The notes below the pieces were generated by a model, which saw nothing but the letters and a program-made list of their open reading frames with translations, searched no databases and was not told the origin of the DNA. Both the position numbers and the translations under genes were made by a program. A stretch of 40,847 nt of DNA from Ilumatobacter nonamiensis YM16-303. GTDB taxonomy: Bacteria > Actinomycetota > Acidimicrobiia > Acidimicrobiales > Ilumatobacteraceae. The DNA lies in assembly GCF_000350145.1 (NCBI RefSeq), contig NZ_BAOL01000004.1, positions 1 through 40,847 of the forward strand, read 5' to 3'. Shown here in pieces: positions 23,430-31,458 of this stretch (position 1 is the stretch's first letter; the number at the start of each line of letters is the position of its first letter).

Positions 23430-25303
23430 CAGGTGTCGCTTGTTGGCTCAGCGACGGGCGAGGGAAGCTCGGACGAATCGACTGACTCAAACACCGGGTT
23501 GTTCGACGCCTCGAAGCGACCGCTGCCCGAACCAATCGGTGCAGCGTCGCTGCCGACCTCTGCCCACAGGCGATCGAAGTCGAACCGCGAACCCAGTGAT
23601 GACCATCGGTCGTAGAACGTCTCTTGCAGGAGCGGTTCGATCTGCGTGCGGAACACGCGACGCATGCGAGCCGCGGACTGGTCGTCGTGCATGAAGTACG
23701 ACGGGCCAATGTGCGCGTCACGATCGTCGATCAGGGAGTTCGTCAACTTGAGCAGCTCAGCTGACATGGCTGGCAACTCACGCTCGGCAAGCCACTTCGG
23801 CAACATCGACTTCGTGGGTTCGGTGGCGGGGTGGAGCTCGAGAAACGCGAAACGTCGACGCATCGCCGAATCCAAGAGGGCGATCGAACGGTCGGCGGTG
23901 TTCATCGTGCACATGAAGTAGAGGTTCTTCGGAAGCGTGAACGGTTCTCCGCCGTACATCACCTCGACGGCATCGTCGCGGTACTCGAGGAGGAAGTACA
24001 GCTCGCCGAACACCTTGGCGATATTGGCCCGATTCAACTCATCGATGATCATTACGAACGCCCGCTCGGGATGGTCTCGTGCCTCGCTGGCCAGTGCACG
24101 CAGCGGGCCGGGTCGCAGTTCGAGCGACACTGTTCCCGAACGATCGTCGCCGCTCGGTCGGTATCCCTCGAAGAAGTCTTCGTACGTGTAGGACGGGTGG
24201 AACTGCACGAGTCGGACACGCTCGGTTCCCACGAGGTTCTCAGCGATCTTGCGCGCCAGGTAGGTCTTGCCGGTGCCAGGTGGCCCGTACAACACGATCT
24301 GGCGCGAGTCGTTGAGGAGTTCGACGAAGTCGTCGAGCCACTGCGATGAGACAAGCAGCTTCGTGGCTACATCGGCAGGGAGCGGGTCGAGTCGCCGGTG
24401 ACGGCGGCGCTCGGCCGCCAGGTCGTCGGCAGCTGAGTCCACGTCGTCATCGGCCGAGGTGAGATTGTCGATGATCTCGAGTTCGCCGGTGAGATCGGCG
24501 ATGGTCGATCCAGTGCGGAGTTTGGCCTGGAGGGTGGCCGCAAGATCGGCGAAGTCGACGCCCGCCTCCGGATTGCGCCACGAAACCGGCCGCCGCAGAT
24601 TGGATCGGCCGTCCTCGGAGGACTCGTACTCCGAGGCACCTTCGATCTCGCCGACGAAGACCCCGCTCTCGCTCGTCGTCAGAACGAGATCGCCGGGCTT
24701 CATCCGGCTGATGAAGTCGACGATCTCAGCGACTTTGGCGACCCGTTCCTGATGCTTCAGGTGCGCGTACGCAGCCTCGGCGAGCGCCGCAATCTCATCC
24801 GGCCCGGTCTCCGACGTGATCGCTGGCAGCTGCGAGGCCGCCAAGCTGCACCACCCTTCGTCGAGCCAACGCGGAACAAGGCTCGCACCCAACACCGACG
24901 ACCCGCGCACGAGCCACGCCCGTTGCGATTCGTCCGCCCGCGCGAGTCGAGCTGACTTGCGGATCTTTCGGGCACGTTGGCGGATCTCGTTCGCGAACGC
25001 ACGAGGGTCAGCGATCTCGCCGAGCATCGATGTGCCTGCGTCGGTCACCGACCAGGTGCCCGATCCGTCCTTGGCCATCACGCCGGTCTTGACGAGGTCG
25101 CTCGTTCCCCAGGCGACATAACTCCACCACCGCTCTTGTCCGTTGGACTGGATCTCGATCTCGTGCGGGTCGGTGGGCTGCCATTCCTCGCGGAGCGCCG
25201 CTTGGACATCGCTGCGTTGAAGGGTCCCACCGGCGTCGACGAGCAGCTCGAGGATCGGTCGCATCGTCCGCGTCTGCCATTCCGTCGCCGTCACCGTCGT
25301 CAT
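23429..25303 (-). CDS. mcrB: McrB-type AAA+ GTPase with Mrr-N-like winged helix and PUA-like reader
   Basis: This 624-residue protein has three parts. Residues about 10-90 resemble the Mrr N-terminal winged helix (WWSYVAWGTSDLVKTGVM, then GTWSVTDAG). Residues about 195-240 contain a PUA/EVE-like strand pattern (FISRMKPGDLVLTTSESGVF followed by VGEIEG) likely to contact modified DNA. The AAA+ domain has YGPPGTGKTYLARK (about 338), LVQFHPSYTYEDFFEGYRP, MIIDELNRANIAKVFGE (about 418) and MCTMNTADRSIALLDSA (about 461). It is the translocating subunit of the second modification-dependent restriction system. The ATG at 25303 lies 95 bases after the previous gene, the only real gap in the eight-gene array, so it may have its own promoter. 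Its reader region differs from that of the first McrB, suggesting a different target. Confidence 0.88.
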   Translation of the reverse strand: MTTVTATEWQTRTMRPILELLVDAGGTLQRSDVQAALREEWQPTDPHEIEIQSNGQERWWSYVAWGTSDLVKTGVMAKDGSGTWSVTDAGTSMLGEIADPRAFANEIRQRARKIRKSARLARADESQRAWLVRGSSVLGASLVPRWLDEGWCSLAASQLPAITSETGPDEIAALAEAAYAHLKHQERVAKVAEIVDFISRMKPGDLVLTTSESGVFVGEIEGASEYESSEDGRSNLRRPVSWRNPEAGVDFADLAATLQAKLRTGSTIADLTGELEIIDNLTSADDDVDSAADDLAAERRRHRRLDPLPADVATKLLVSSQWLDDFVELLNDSRQIVLYGPPGTGKTYLARKIAENLVGTERVRLVQFHPSYTYEDFFEGYRPSGDDRSGTVSLELRPGPLRALASEARDHPERAFVMIIDELNRANIAKVFGELYFLLEYRDDAVEVMYGGEPFTLPKNLYFMCTMNTADRSIALLDSAMRRRFAFLELHPATEPTKSMLPKWLAERELPAMSAELLKLTNSLIDDRDAHIGPSYFMHDDQSAARMRRVFRTQIEPLLQETFYDRWSSLGSRFDFDRLWAEVGSDAAPIGSGSGRFEASNNPVFESVDSSELPSPVAEPTSDT

Positions 25304-25398
25304 GCAACGACATTACGTGCTGGCCCTCCGACCATCCGGGAGAACGCGATGCGGGCGTCAGTGCGAACTGGCGCACCCGCAGAACGGTCGCCGCATCC

Positions 25399-26541
25399 TC
25401 ACTCGTCCGACGCGGCGACGTCGAGGTCCTCGACGTCGACGATTCCGGCGTCGACCATGGCGTCAAGGAGCGGCCCAACGCGATCAACCACCATCCGCTC
25501 AACGTCAGCCGCTGAGTTCGGTCGCAACGGGTACCGCTCTTCCAGTCGTCGCTGAACCTGCACAGCCAGCTCTGCGACCGCCTTGTCACGTTCGGCGCGC
25601 ATCTCACGGGCGGCCTTGGCATCGTCGCGATCGTCGAGCTCGGCTCTGAGCACGTCGCCCTCGAGCCATGTCTTCCGCTGCAGTGGGATCTTGGCGAGTT
25701 CGCGGATCGTGAATCCGATCACCGACGGCAACGCGATCACTCGGACGATTTCGGAGACGGTCAACACCACATCTGCCGGCGACGCGACCGACAACCGCTC
25801 GACGACCGCAGGTGCCGAGTATCTCCCAGCGCCGGTCGGTCCGACTGCGGTGTTGGCGATTGACCGAAGCTCGTCGACGAGTTCGAAGACGGAATGCAGC
25901 CGGCGTCCGAGCTGGTCGGTGGTCGGCGGCTCGGCATCGTCGCGTGTTCGGAGGCGGAAGCCGAGCGGAACGGTCGGGGCGGGTTGGCCCACGGCGAGGT
26001 CAGCGAGGGAGACCAGCCCTGCGAACTGGATCTCCATCATCGGTGGTTGTGCACCGAGATCGACTTCGACGACTCGGCCCGACTGCTCGACGCCGGATTC
26101 GAGGAAGCTGATGCTCACGTCGTCACCGGAGCGGGCCTTGATCTGCGCGAGCCCGGTGGCGTACTCATCATCGACGAAGCGAAGTACGGCTCCGGCCTCG
26201 CCGACGGCCTCGACGCTGGCGTATGCGGTCCAGAGCCGGCTTCCCTTGGCCACGAGAAGGCGAACCCCCTCACCGCGCTCGAAGAACGGGTACCGAGGAC
26301 TCGCCCCGAGATCCTCATGCCGTGATGCCGCTCGTGCGACGTCGAACCGGTTGATCGAGATGTAGCGGTTGTAGCCCGCATCGGCGAGGTGCCGGTAGTG
26401 CGTGAGCATCCGCATCGATACCGGTCCGTAGCCGGCGGTCACCAACCGCTCATTGAGATCATCGAGCCCGATCTCGCCGCCAGCACCGCGATAGATCTGG
26501 TACCCGGCGCGAGCGTCGCGGGGTGAGGCGTTCCTTGTCAC
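25399..26541 (-). CDS. Hypothetical protein of the DISARM-like array
   Basis: This 380-residue protein is of an unrecognised family. Residues about 20-65 are helical and could be a small winged helix (LDDLNERLVTAGYGPVSMRM, then YRHLADAGYNRYISINRFD). Residues about 80-165 look like one or two small beta barrels (VRLLVAKGSRLWTAYASVEA, then VSISFLESGVEQSGRVVEVD). The rest is mostly helical with a charged coiled segment (AAREMRAERDKAVAELAVQV) and an acidic end. GTG at 26541 is chosen because it overlaps the previous stop as GTGA, matching the coupling seen at other junctions; the frame is open further upstream but lacks protein character there. No catalytic motif is seen. It might be an adaptor or regulator for the helicase-methylase genes before it or the McrBC genes after it. 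Confidence 0.65.
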   Translation of the reverse strand: MTRNASPRDARAGYQIYRGAGGEIGLDDLNERLVTAGYGPVSMRMLTHYRHLADAGYNRYISINRFDVARAASRHEDLGASPRYPFFERGEGVRLLVAKGSRLWTAYASVEAVGEAGAVLRFVDDEYATGLAQIKARSGDDVSISFLESGVEQSGRVVEVDLGAQPPMMEIQFAGLVSLADLAVGQPAPTVPLGFRLRTRDDAEPPTTDQLGRRLHSVFELVDELRSIANTAVGPTGAGRYSAPAVVERLSVASPADVVLTVSEIVRVIALPSVIGFTIRELAKIPLQRKTWLEGDVLRAELDDRDDAKAAREMRAERDKAVAELAVQVQRRLEERYPLRPNSAADVERMVVDRVGPLLDAMVDAGIVDVEDLDVAASDE

Positions 26542-27437
26542 GGTCCGGCCTGTCGGGTCGGAAGTCGGGGCGAACTGGAGAGCGTCAGTCGACGCGCGGA
26601 TAGATCCTCCGTCCAGTTTCTGTCTTCGTAGAGCACCACTGCGGACGCAGCGCCGAGGGGCTCGACCAGCACAATTACGTCGCTCAGGGCCAGGCCGACC
26701 GAAGCCTCTCGCGCCGCTTCCCGCGCAACCCATGCATTCGACATCGAGATATCTCGGTCCTCGAGGACGAGGACTGTGCGTGCGGACGCATGTTCGAGGA
26801 GCTTGGGCAGCTTGGCCCTCAGCGCACGTTCGAATCGTGTTCGGCGAGCTTCTGCCTGCTCGGCGTCGGATTCGCTGATCCCGACTCCAATCGAGAGACT
26901 TCCGCCTCCGGGGCTCGTCTTGGGCGGCCAGGCGTACAGCTTTATGGGAAAAGGCAAGTCTGGAGGGCCACCCTCGACGAAGTGATTCGGCGCTGTCGCT
27001 GCACTACCAGGTAGGAGGTCAGGTGCCACGTGTCGAACCCATTCGCCGACGCGCCGATGCACGTCATCTGGTTCGAGAGACTCGTCCGCAACGGCTCCGA
27101 TTCCAATCAACAGGTTGTAGCTGCGGTCATGGGGAAGCTCGCCGGCAAGCTGCCCGGTAAGCGGAGTGAGGAGCTTCTCGATCTGCCGGTGCTCGTGAAG
27201 TTGCTGCTCGTAGCTCTCGATGGTCGTGTGCTCTAGCGCAAGCATGCAGCCGTCGGCGCACGTGGCAACGAGGTCGATGAACTTCTGGCCCTGGGGCGCT
27301 CCGGCTGTGTTCAAGGGATCGTCAGGGTCATCCCAATTGGAGAGCGGTGCCAGTCCGTCACGAATGGCGAGTGCTTCCGCCACCCGTAGGCAGAGTTGCG
27401 AGTCCGCCTTGAGCGGAGTGAATTCATCCGGCGTCAT
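26538..27437 (-). CDS. Hypothetical protein with possible degenerate nuclease-like motif
   Basis: The protein has about 299 residues and an unrecognised family. At about 46-66 it reads GQKFIDLVATCADGCMLALE followed by HTTIESYEQQ. The order Asp, spacer, Leu-x-Glu-x-Thr resembles a PD-(D/E)xK core with Lys replaced by Thr, so activity is doubtful. A later part contains KLPKLLEHASARTVLVLEDR and SVGLALSDVIVLVEPLGAAS, alternating strands and helices as in a Rossmann-like or nuclease fold. ATG at 27437 overlaps the methylase stop by 14 bases; a GTG at 27488 in the same frame is an alternative. Its stop overlaps the next start by 4 bases. Its position directly after the methylase suggests an accessory part of the helicase-methylase system. 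Confidence 0.6.
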   Translation of the reverse strand: MTPDEFTPLKADSQLCLRVAEALAIRDGLAPLSNWDDPDDPLNTAGAPQGQKFIDLVATCADGCMLALEHTTIESYEQQLHEHRQIEKLLTPLTGQLAGELPHDRSYNLLIGIGAVADESLEPDDVHRRVGEWVRHVAPDLLPGSAATAPNHFVEGGPPDLPFPIKLYAWPPKTSPGGGSLSIGVGISESDAEQAEARRTRFERALRAKLPKLLEHASARTVLVLEDRDISMSNAWVAREAAREASVGLALSDVIVLVEPLGAASAVVLYEDRNWTEDLSARRLTLSSSPRLPTRQAGP

Positions 27438-30400
27438 GTCTGGGGCCGCTGCCGGGGGGTGGGTCGAGAGGGCTCTCGTAGGGGACACCGGTTTCGATGG
27501 CGCGTTGCATGGCGTGGTACTCGCCGAGGATCACTTCCAGAGTGCGGAACCGACCGTGGGACTCGTCGTCCTTGCGCTGCACGACATGGAAGTTCGCCAT
27601 GATTCGATGGACTTCCGGCGGGGACAGCTCGTAGAGCAGGAAGAAGCCAGCGTCGAGTTCCGTCCTGATGACCGTCCTCCGACCCGCATCCCAACGGAAT
27701 GGCGCGCTCGCGTCCCCGAGTTCCTTAGCGGCGCCGTCCAGTTGGATAGTTGTGTAGAGGAGCTCCCAAGCCCTTACTGCGAACCATCTGCCGACGCTCT
27801 CCCCAGGACTCCATGGGCAGGGGTCCCCAAGCCTCTTGCGGTGGACGACCGGGATTTGGTTGAAGTAGCCGTACGTGAGGTGCGTCCCACCTTGCCGCAA
27901 CCGAAGGCACCAATCGGTGGCAAACGAAGAGAGCATGGCTACGAGAAACAATCCGTCTTCGACAGTGGGTTCACCGAACTGCAGCAACGGCCCAGTGTGG
28001 CCAACCCCGTACCGCGGCAGCATGCATGGGATCACGGTGCGCTCGTTATACGACCGGGCTACGTCTCGGAAAGCGATAAGCCAATCTCGGTCCCATCGTT
28101 CCCGAAGTCGTCCCTCGACTTCGGGAGCTTCCACCCAGTAACGGGGCTGGTTGGCATAAGCCGGATTGTCCAGAACTGACACGTCGACGCGGGGTAGTTC
28201 TGAGTCGCCAACTCCCTCCGCTCGCATCGCATAATCACCCCACCTCGGGTTGAAGTGGTTGAACATCTTCCCTTCGAGAAGGGGTACGTACTCGACGTTG
28301 CCCAAACGGAATCGGTCGGGGCGCACACGTTCGGCCCCGCTGTCGAGCAACTCCGATGTCGTCGTGAACAACCCAGAGTCAGTGCTCATCTCGAAGTGGC
28401 GCTGATAGCGGACGTCCCAGCCCGAGAGCCCAGGCTCGGCATCAAGTCGAAGGACGGGCAGCCGATCGTGCACCCCGAGCAGAATTCTGGCGTCATCGCG
28501 CGTTCGGAAGAGCGGCGCCGACTTCGTGTTCGGATTGATCCTGGCAATCTCGGCGCTCGTCAGCGTGAATCGCCGCCCGGGCTCGCTGAGAGTGGCAGGG
28601 CCCGCGAGGAATGAACCAAAGTCGGCTGGTATCTCGAGGTCGCCACTACCCGACAACACCATGATGCAGAATTTGAACGTCCGGTTGCCAACGCCGTAAA
28701 AGAGCCGGTCGTTGTTCAAGAAGTCGTAGAAGACGCGAAGCCGACCGCTGTCGAGGACCGCTCGAAAGAACGGCTGCGTGTTGTTGTCCGTCGCCAGGCC
28801 GGTCGGCGCAATGATTCCGAAGCGACCGTCCGAGCCGGTCACGCTTGTGCCGTGCTCGGCGAACAGCGGGTAGGTGTTCACGTCACCGCGGCCGCACAGC
28901 GGGAACCGCCCGCTCTTCCGAAAGAAGTGACTCACAGCTTCAGACCCGCGACGAGCCACGGTGTAGCGCTCGTGAAGTGCCGGGGCGCTCTCGCGAAGTT
29001 CCTCGACCAGGCGTTGACGCCTCGCTGCGTTCGGTGCCCCAGCAATGTCCTCGCGCCCGACAGCGCTGAAGAACTCCTTGTCCTGCAGCTTCGTGCGTTC
29101 CCAGGGGGGATTTCCAACCACACACGAAAAGCCGCCACTCCAACCCGGACCTCCGATGCTCTCGTCGACTGTAAGGATCTGTGGAAACTCGAGGTGCCAG
29201 TGGAAGAAGCGGTACTCGGTGGCCGTGCGTTCGACCAGGCGTCGCAGTGAATGATCGCTCGGAGGTAGGTCACCCTGGTACCACGTCCGCAGTGTTGAGT
29301 CGGTGATGGCCTGATCTGTTTCCGACTTGGGAATCATGAACGCGGCGCACCAAGCGTCGGCCAGGAACCGGGCGCGGCCAAGCTCCGTGGATGAATCGAA
29401 TTCCCGCTGTCGCCGCTGTGCGAGGTGCACGCTCACCAGGTCCAGCGCTCGGAGAGCTTCGATCTCGCGGGCTGCATCGGCGAACTTCTTGTTGCCGACT
29501 GGAACGCCAGCGGCCGAGAAGAGATCGTCCTGGCCGGCCCGTTCTGCCTTGTTCCGCTTCTTCAGCGCGCTGACAACCTGCTTGTCGTCGCCGTCGAGCG
29601 CTGCGAACGCTTCATCAGGGACCCCAGCGGCGAGCAGGGTAGGAGTCGCGCCGAGCAGAGCATTGCCAACTTTGATGTGGGCGTCGAGGAAGCTGAGTGC
29701 ACGGCCAGGCTGAACGCTCTCCAGCCACAGGCTGACCTTGGCAAGCTCGGCGGCAAGCGGGTTGAGGTCGACGCCATAGATGCAGTGATCGACCACGTCG
29801 TGCATCGCCGCTTGCTCGTCGAGCGGTGTTGGCTCCTCCGCTCCCTCGGCCCTGGCGCGCACCGTTGCCAGTCGAGCAGCGATGCGTTTGGCCGCAGCAA
29901 CAAGGAAATGGCCCGAGCCGCACGCCGGGTCGCACACCGTCAAGCCGAGGAGAGCCTGCTCAGGGTCAGCGGCCTTCTCGGCGTCGTCGAGCAGCGGGTC
30001 GAGTGCCGAGTCGAGCAGGCAATCGATCAGCGACGTCGGTGTGTAATACGCGCCCGACGTCTTGCGCTCATTACCCACCACCGACTCGAGCGAGAACGTA
30101 CGCTGCGACGTGTCGTACCGCGGCATGAACTCGAGCAACGACTCGTACACGCTCCCGAGCTCCTCGGCGCCGAGGCTGCGATAGTCGACCCGCCGCTTAG
30201 GGCCGCCACCGGCCGGTTGCACAACTGTCAGATGACGAACGGCTTCGAGCAGCGCCGCGTTCGAGAGCTCGAGGTCGCGGACAATGTCGGACTTGCCCAG
30301 CTCGAAGATGCCACCAAGGCCCGGAATGCCAAGTTCCGGTCGACCTCCCTCGCTGCCCAGGCCGTCGAGCACGAGCCGCAGCGAGTGCCACAGGTCGGAG

Positions 30401-31458
30401 TGGCCACTGCCGTGCCGGCGGGTGGCGACGCGTCGCAGGCGGGCCGTCGAAAACCAGTCGTGGTAACGCTCACGGGCAGCCGGATCCGTCTCGGGGTCAA
30501 GAAGCAACTCTCGATCTTCGGCAACGAAGCAGAACAGCAGCCGGTACACGAGCCGGAGAAGTGAGTGGTGCAGATCGTCGGGCTCGAGGCTCCGGTCAGC
30601 GAGTTGGCGGTGGAGATCATTGCGTGGGTGGCGTGCGAAGCCGGTGCCGAGCGCCTCGATCGCTTTGGCGACGGCAGGGCGCAGTGCGGTCAGTGCGCGG
30701 GTGCCGGTGTCGGCGGCGTGGGTGCGCCAGCGCTCAAGCCAGCAGTCCGCCGCGGTGAGATCGTCAGCGGAGGTGCCGTCGGGATTGCGGGTGTCGAACC
30801 GGGTCGCATGGCACAGCAGGTAGAGCACGACGAAGTCGGAGAAAACCTCACCGTCGAACATCGCCTCCAAGTCGAACTCGACGAAGCTCTGCCCGATCAA
30901 CGTCGAGGAATCACGCAGCAGGCGCAGACGGCGCCCGTTGCTGAGCACTCCCCACAGCGCCTCGTCGGTTCGGTTCAGGTACTCCTGCACCATCGCGTGC
31001 GGCGCCCGGTCAGCTGCTCCGGGCTGGCCGGGTGTGCGCTTGTCGAGTTCGACGCCCCAGCCGAGCAGATGGATCGGCACCAGGCCGGCGTCGGTGCGGT
31101 ACTCGTGCGAGATCGGGAACTGACGCTCGTCGACGACGAGCCCACCGGCCGGCGTGGCAGGCACCCGCCCGAAGTCGAGTTCGCGCAGCACGATCGCCAG
31201 CCACTTCTCACGGGTCAACCCGACCGCTGGGTCGCCGTCGGGCCGATCGGCAAGCGCCCTGCGGTACGCGGCATACGCGCTCGTCAGCACACTCCAGGCC
31301 CGGTTCGCAGCCTCACGCGGTGTGACACCCAACTCCAGGCGATAGTCATCCGCGCGCAGCCCGCCCAAACCATCGGCGTCGGCCAATACAGCTGACAACA
31401 CATCAGCCGGCAGAGCCGAACCCGCCACCCGCACCGACACAAACGCATCAGCACTCAC
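27424..31458 (-). CDS. drmMI: N6-adenine DNA methyltransferase, DISARM DrmMI-like
   Basis: This 1344-residue protein is a large gamma-type N6-adenine methyltransferase. The core has the SAM-binding motif I in LTVCDPACGSGHFLVAAAKR (about 505-520), preceded by TSGAYYTPTSLIDCLLDSAL, and the catalytic motif IV NPPW in CVVGNPPWERTKLQDKEFF (about 780). The N-terminal 440 residues and the C-terminal 500 probably hold target recognition, as in Eco57I, BREX PglX and DISARM DrmMI enzymes. GTG at 31458 overlaps the SNF2 helicase stop as GTGA. In DISARM the methylase marks host DNA so that the helicase complex spares it. It follows a SNF2 helicase and a DUF1998 helicase, which favours DrmMI over PglX because no PglZ or BrxC is present. 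The target site is unknown. Confidence 0.82.
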   Translation of the reverse strand: MSADAFVSVRVAGSALPADVLSAVLADADGLGGLRADDYRLELGVTPREAANRAWSVLTSAYAAYRRALADRPDGDPAVGLTREKWLAIVLRELDFGRVPATPAGGLVVDERQFPISHEYRTDAGLVPIHLLGWGVELDKRTPGQPGAADRAPHAMVQEYLNRTDEALWGVLSNGRRLRLLRDSSTLIGQSFVEFDLEAMFDGEVFSDFVVLYLLCHATRFDTRNPDGTSADDLTAADCWLERWRTHAADTGTRALTALRPAVAKAIEALGTGFARHPRNDLHRQLADRSLEPDDLHHSLLRLVYRLLFCFVAEDRELLLDPETDPAARERYHDWFSTARLRRVATRRHGSGHSDLWHSLRLVLDGLGSEGGRPELGIPGLGGIFELGKSDIVRDLELSNAALLEAVRHLTVVQPAGGGPKRRVDYRSLGAEELGSVYESLLEFMPRYDTSQRTFSLESVVGNERKTSGAYYTPTSLIDCLLDSALDPLLDDAEKAADPEQALLGLTVCDPACGSGHFLVAAAKRIAARLATVRARAEGAEEPTPLDEQAAMHDVVDHCIYGVDLNPLAAELAKVSLWLESVQPGRALSFLDAHIKVGNALLGATPTLLAAGVPDEAFAALDGDDKQVVSALKKRNKAERAGQDDLFSAAGVPVGNKKFADAAREIEALRALDLVSVHLAQRRQREFDSSTELGRARFLADAWCAAFMIPKSETDQAITDSTLRTWYQGDLPPSDHSLRRLVERTATEYRFFHWHLEFPQILTVDESIGGPGWSGGFSCVVGNPPWERTKLQDKEFFSAVGREDIAGAPNAARRQRLVEELRESAPALHERYTVARRGSEAVSHFFRKSGRFPLCGRGDVNTYPLFAEHGTSVTGSDGRFGIIAPTGLATDNNTQPFFRAVLDSGRLRVFYDFLNNDRLFYGVGNRTFKFCIMVLSGSGDLEIPADFGSFLAGPATLSEPGRRFTLTSAEIARINPNTKSAPLFRTRDDARILLGVHDRLPVLRLDAEPGLSGWDVRYQRHFEMSTDSGLFTTTSELLDSGAERVRPDRFRLGNVEYVPLLEGKMFNHFNPRWGDYAMRAEGVGDSELPRVDVSVLDNPAYANQPRYWVEAPEVEGRLRERWDRDWLIAFRDVARSYNERTVIPCMLPRYGVGHTGPLLQFGEPTVEDGLFLVAMLSSFATDWCLRLRQGGTHLTYGYFNQIPVVHRKRLGDPCPWSPGESVGRWFAVRAWELLYTTIQLDGAAKELGDASAPFRWDAGRRTVIRTELDAGFFLLYELSPPEVHRIMANFHVVQRKDDESHGRFRTLEVILGEYHAMQRAIETGVPYESPLDPPPGSGPRHDAG

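Noticed and set aside
26542-26733. The upstream extension of the 380-residue protein to 26733
   Set aside because: It lies over the coding end of the preceding gene in another frame and lacks protein character; GTG at 26541 overlaps that stop exactly.
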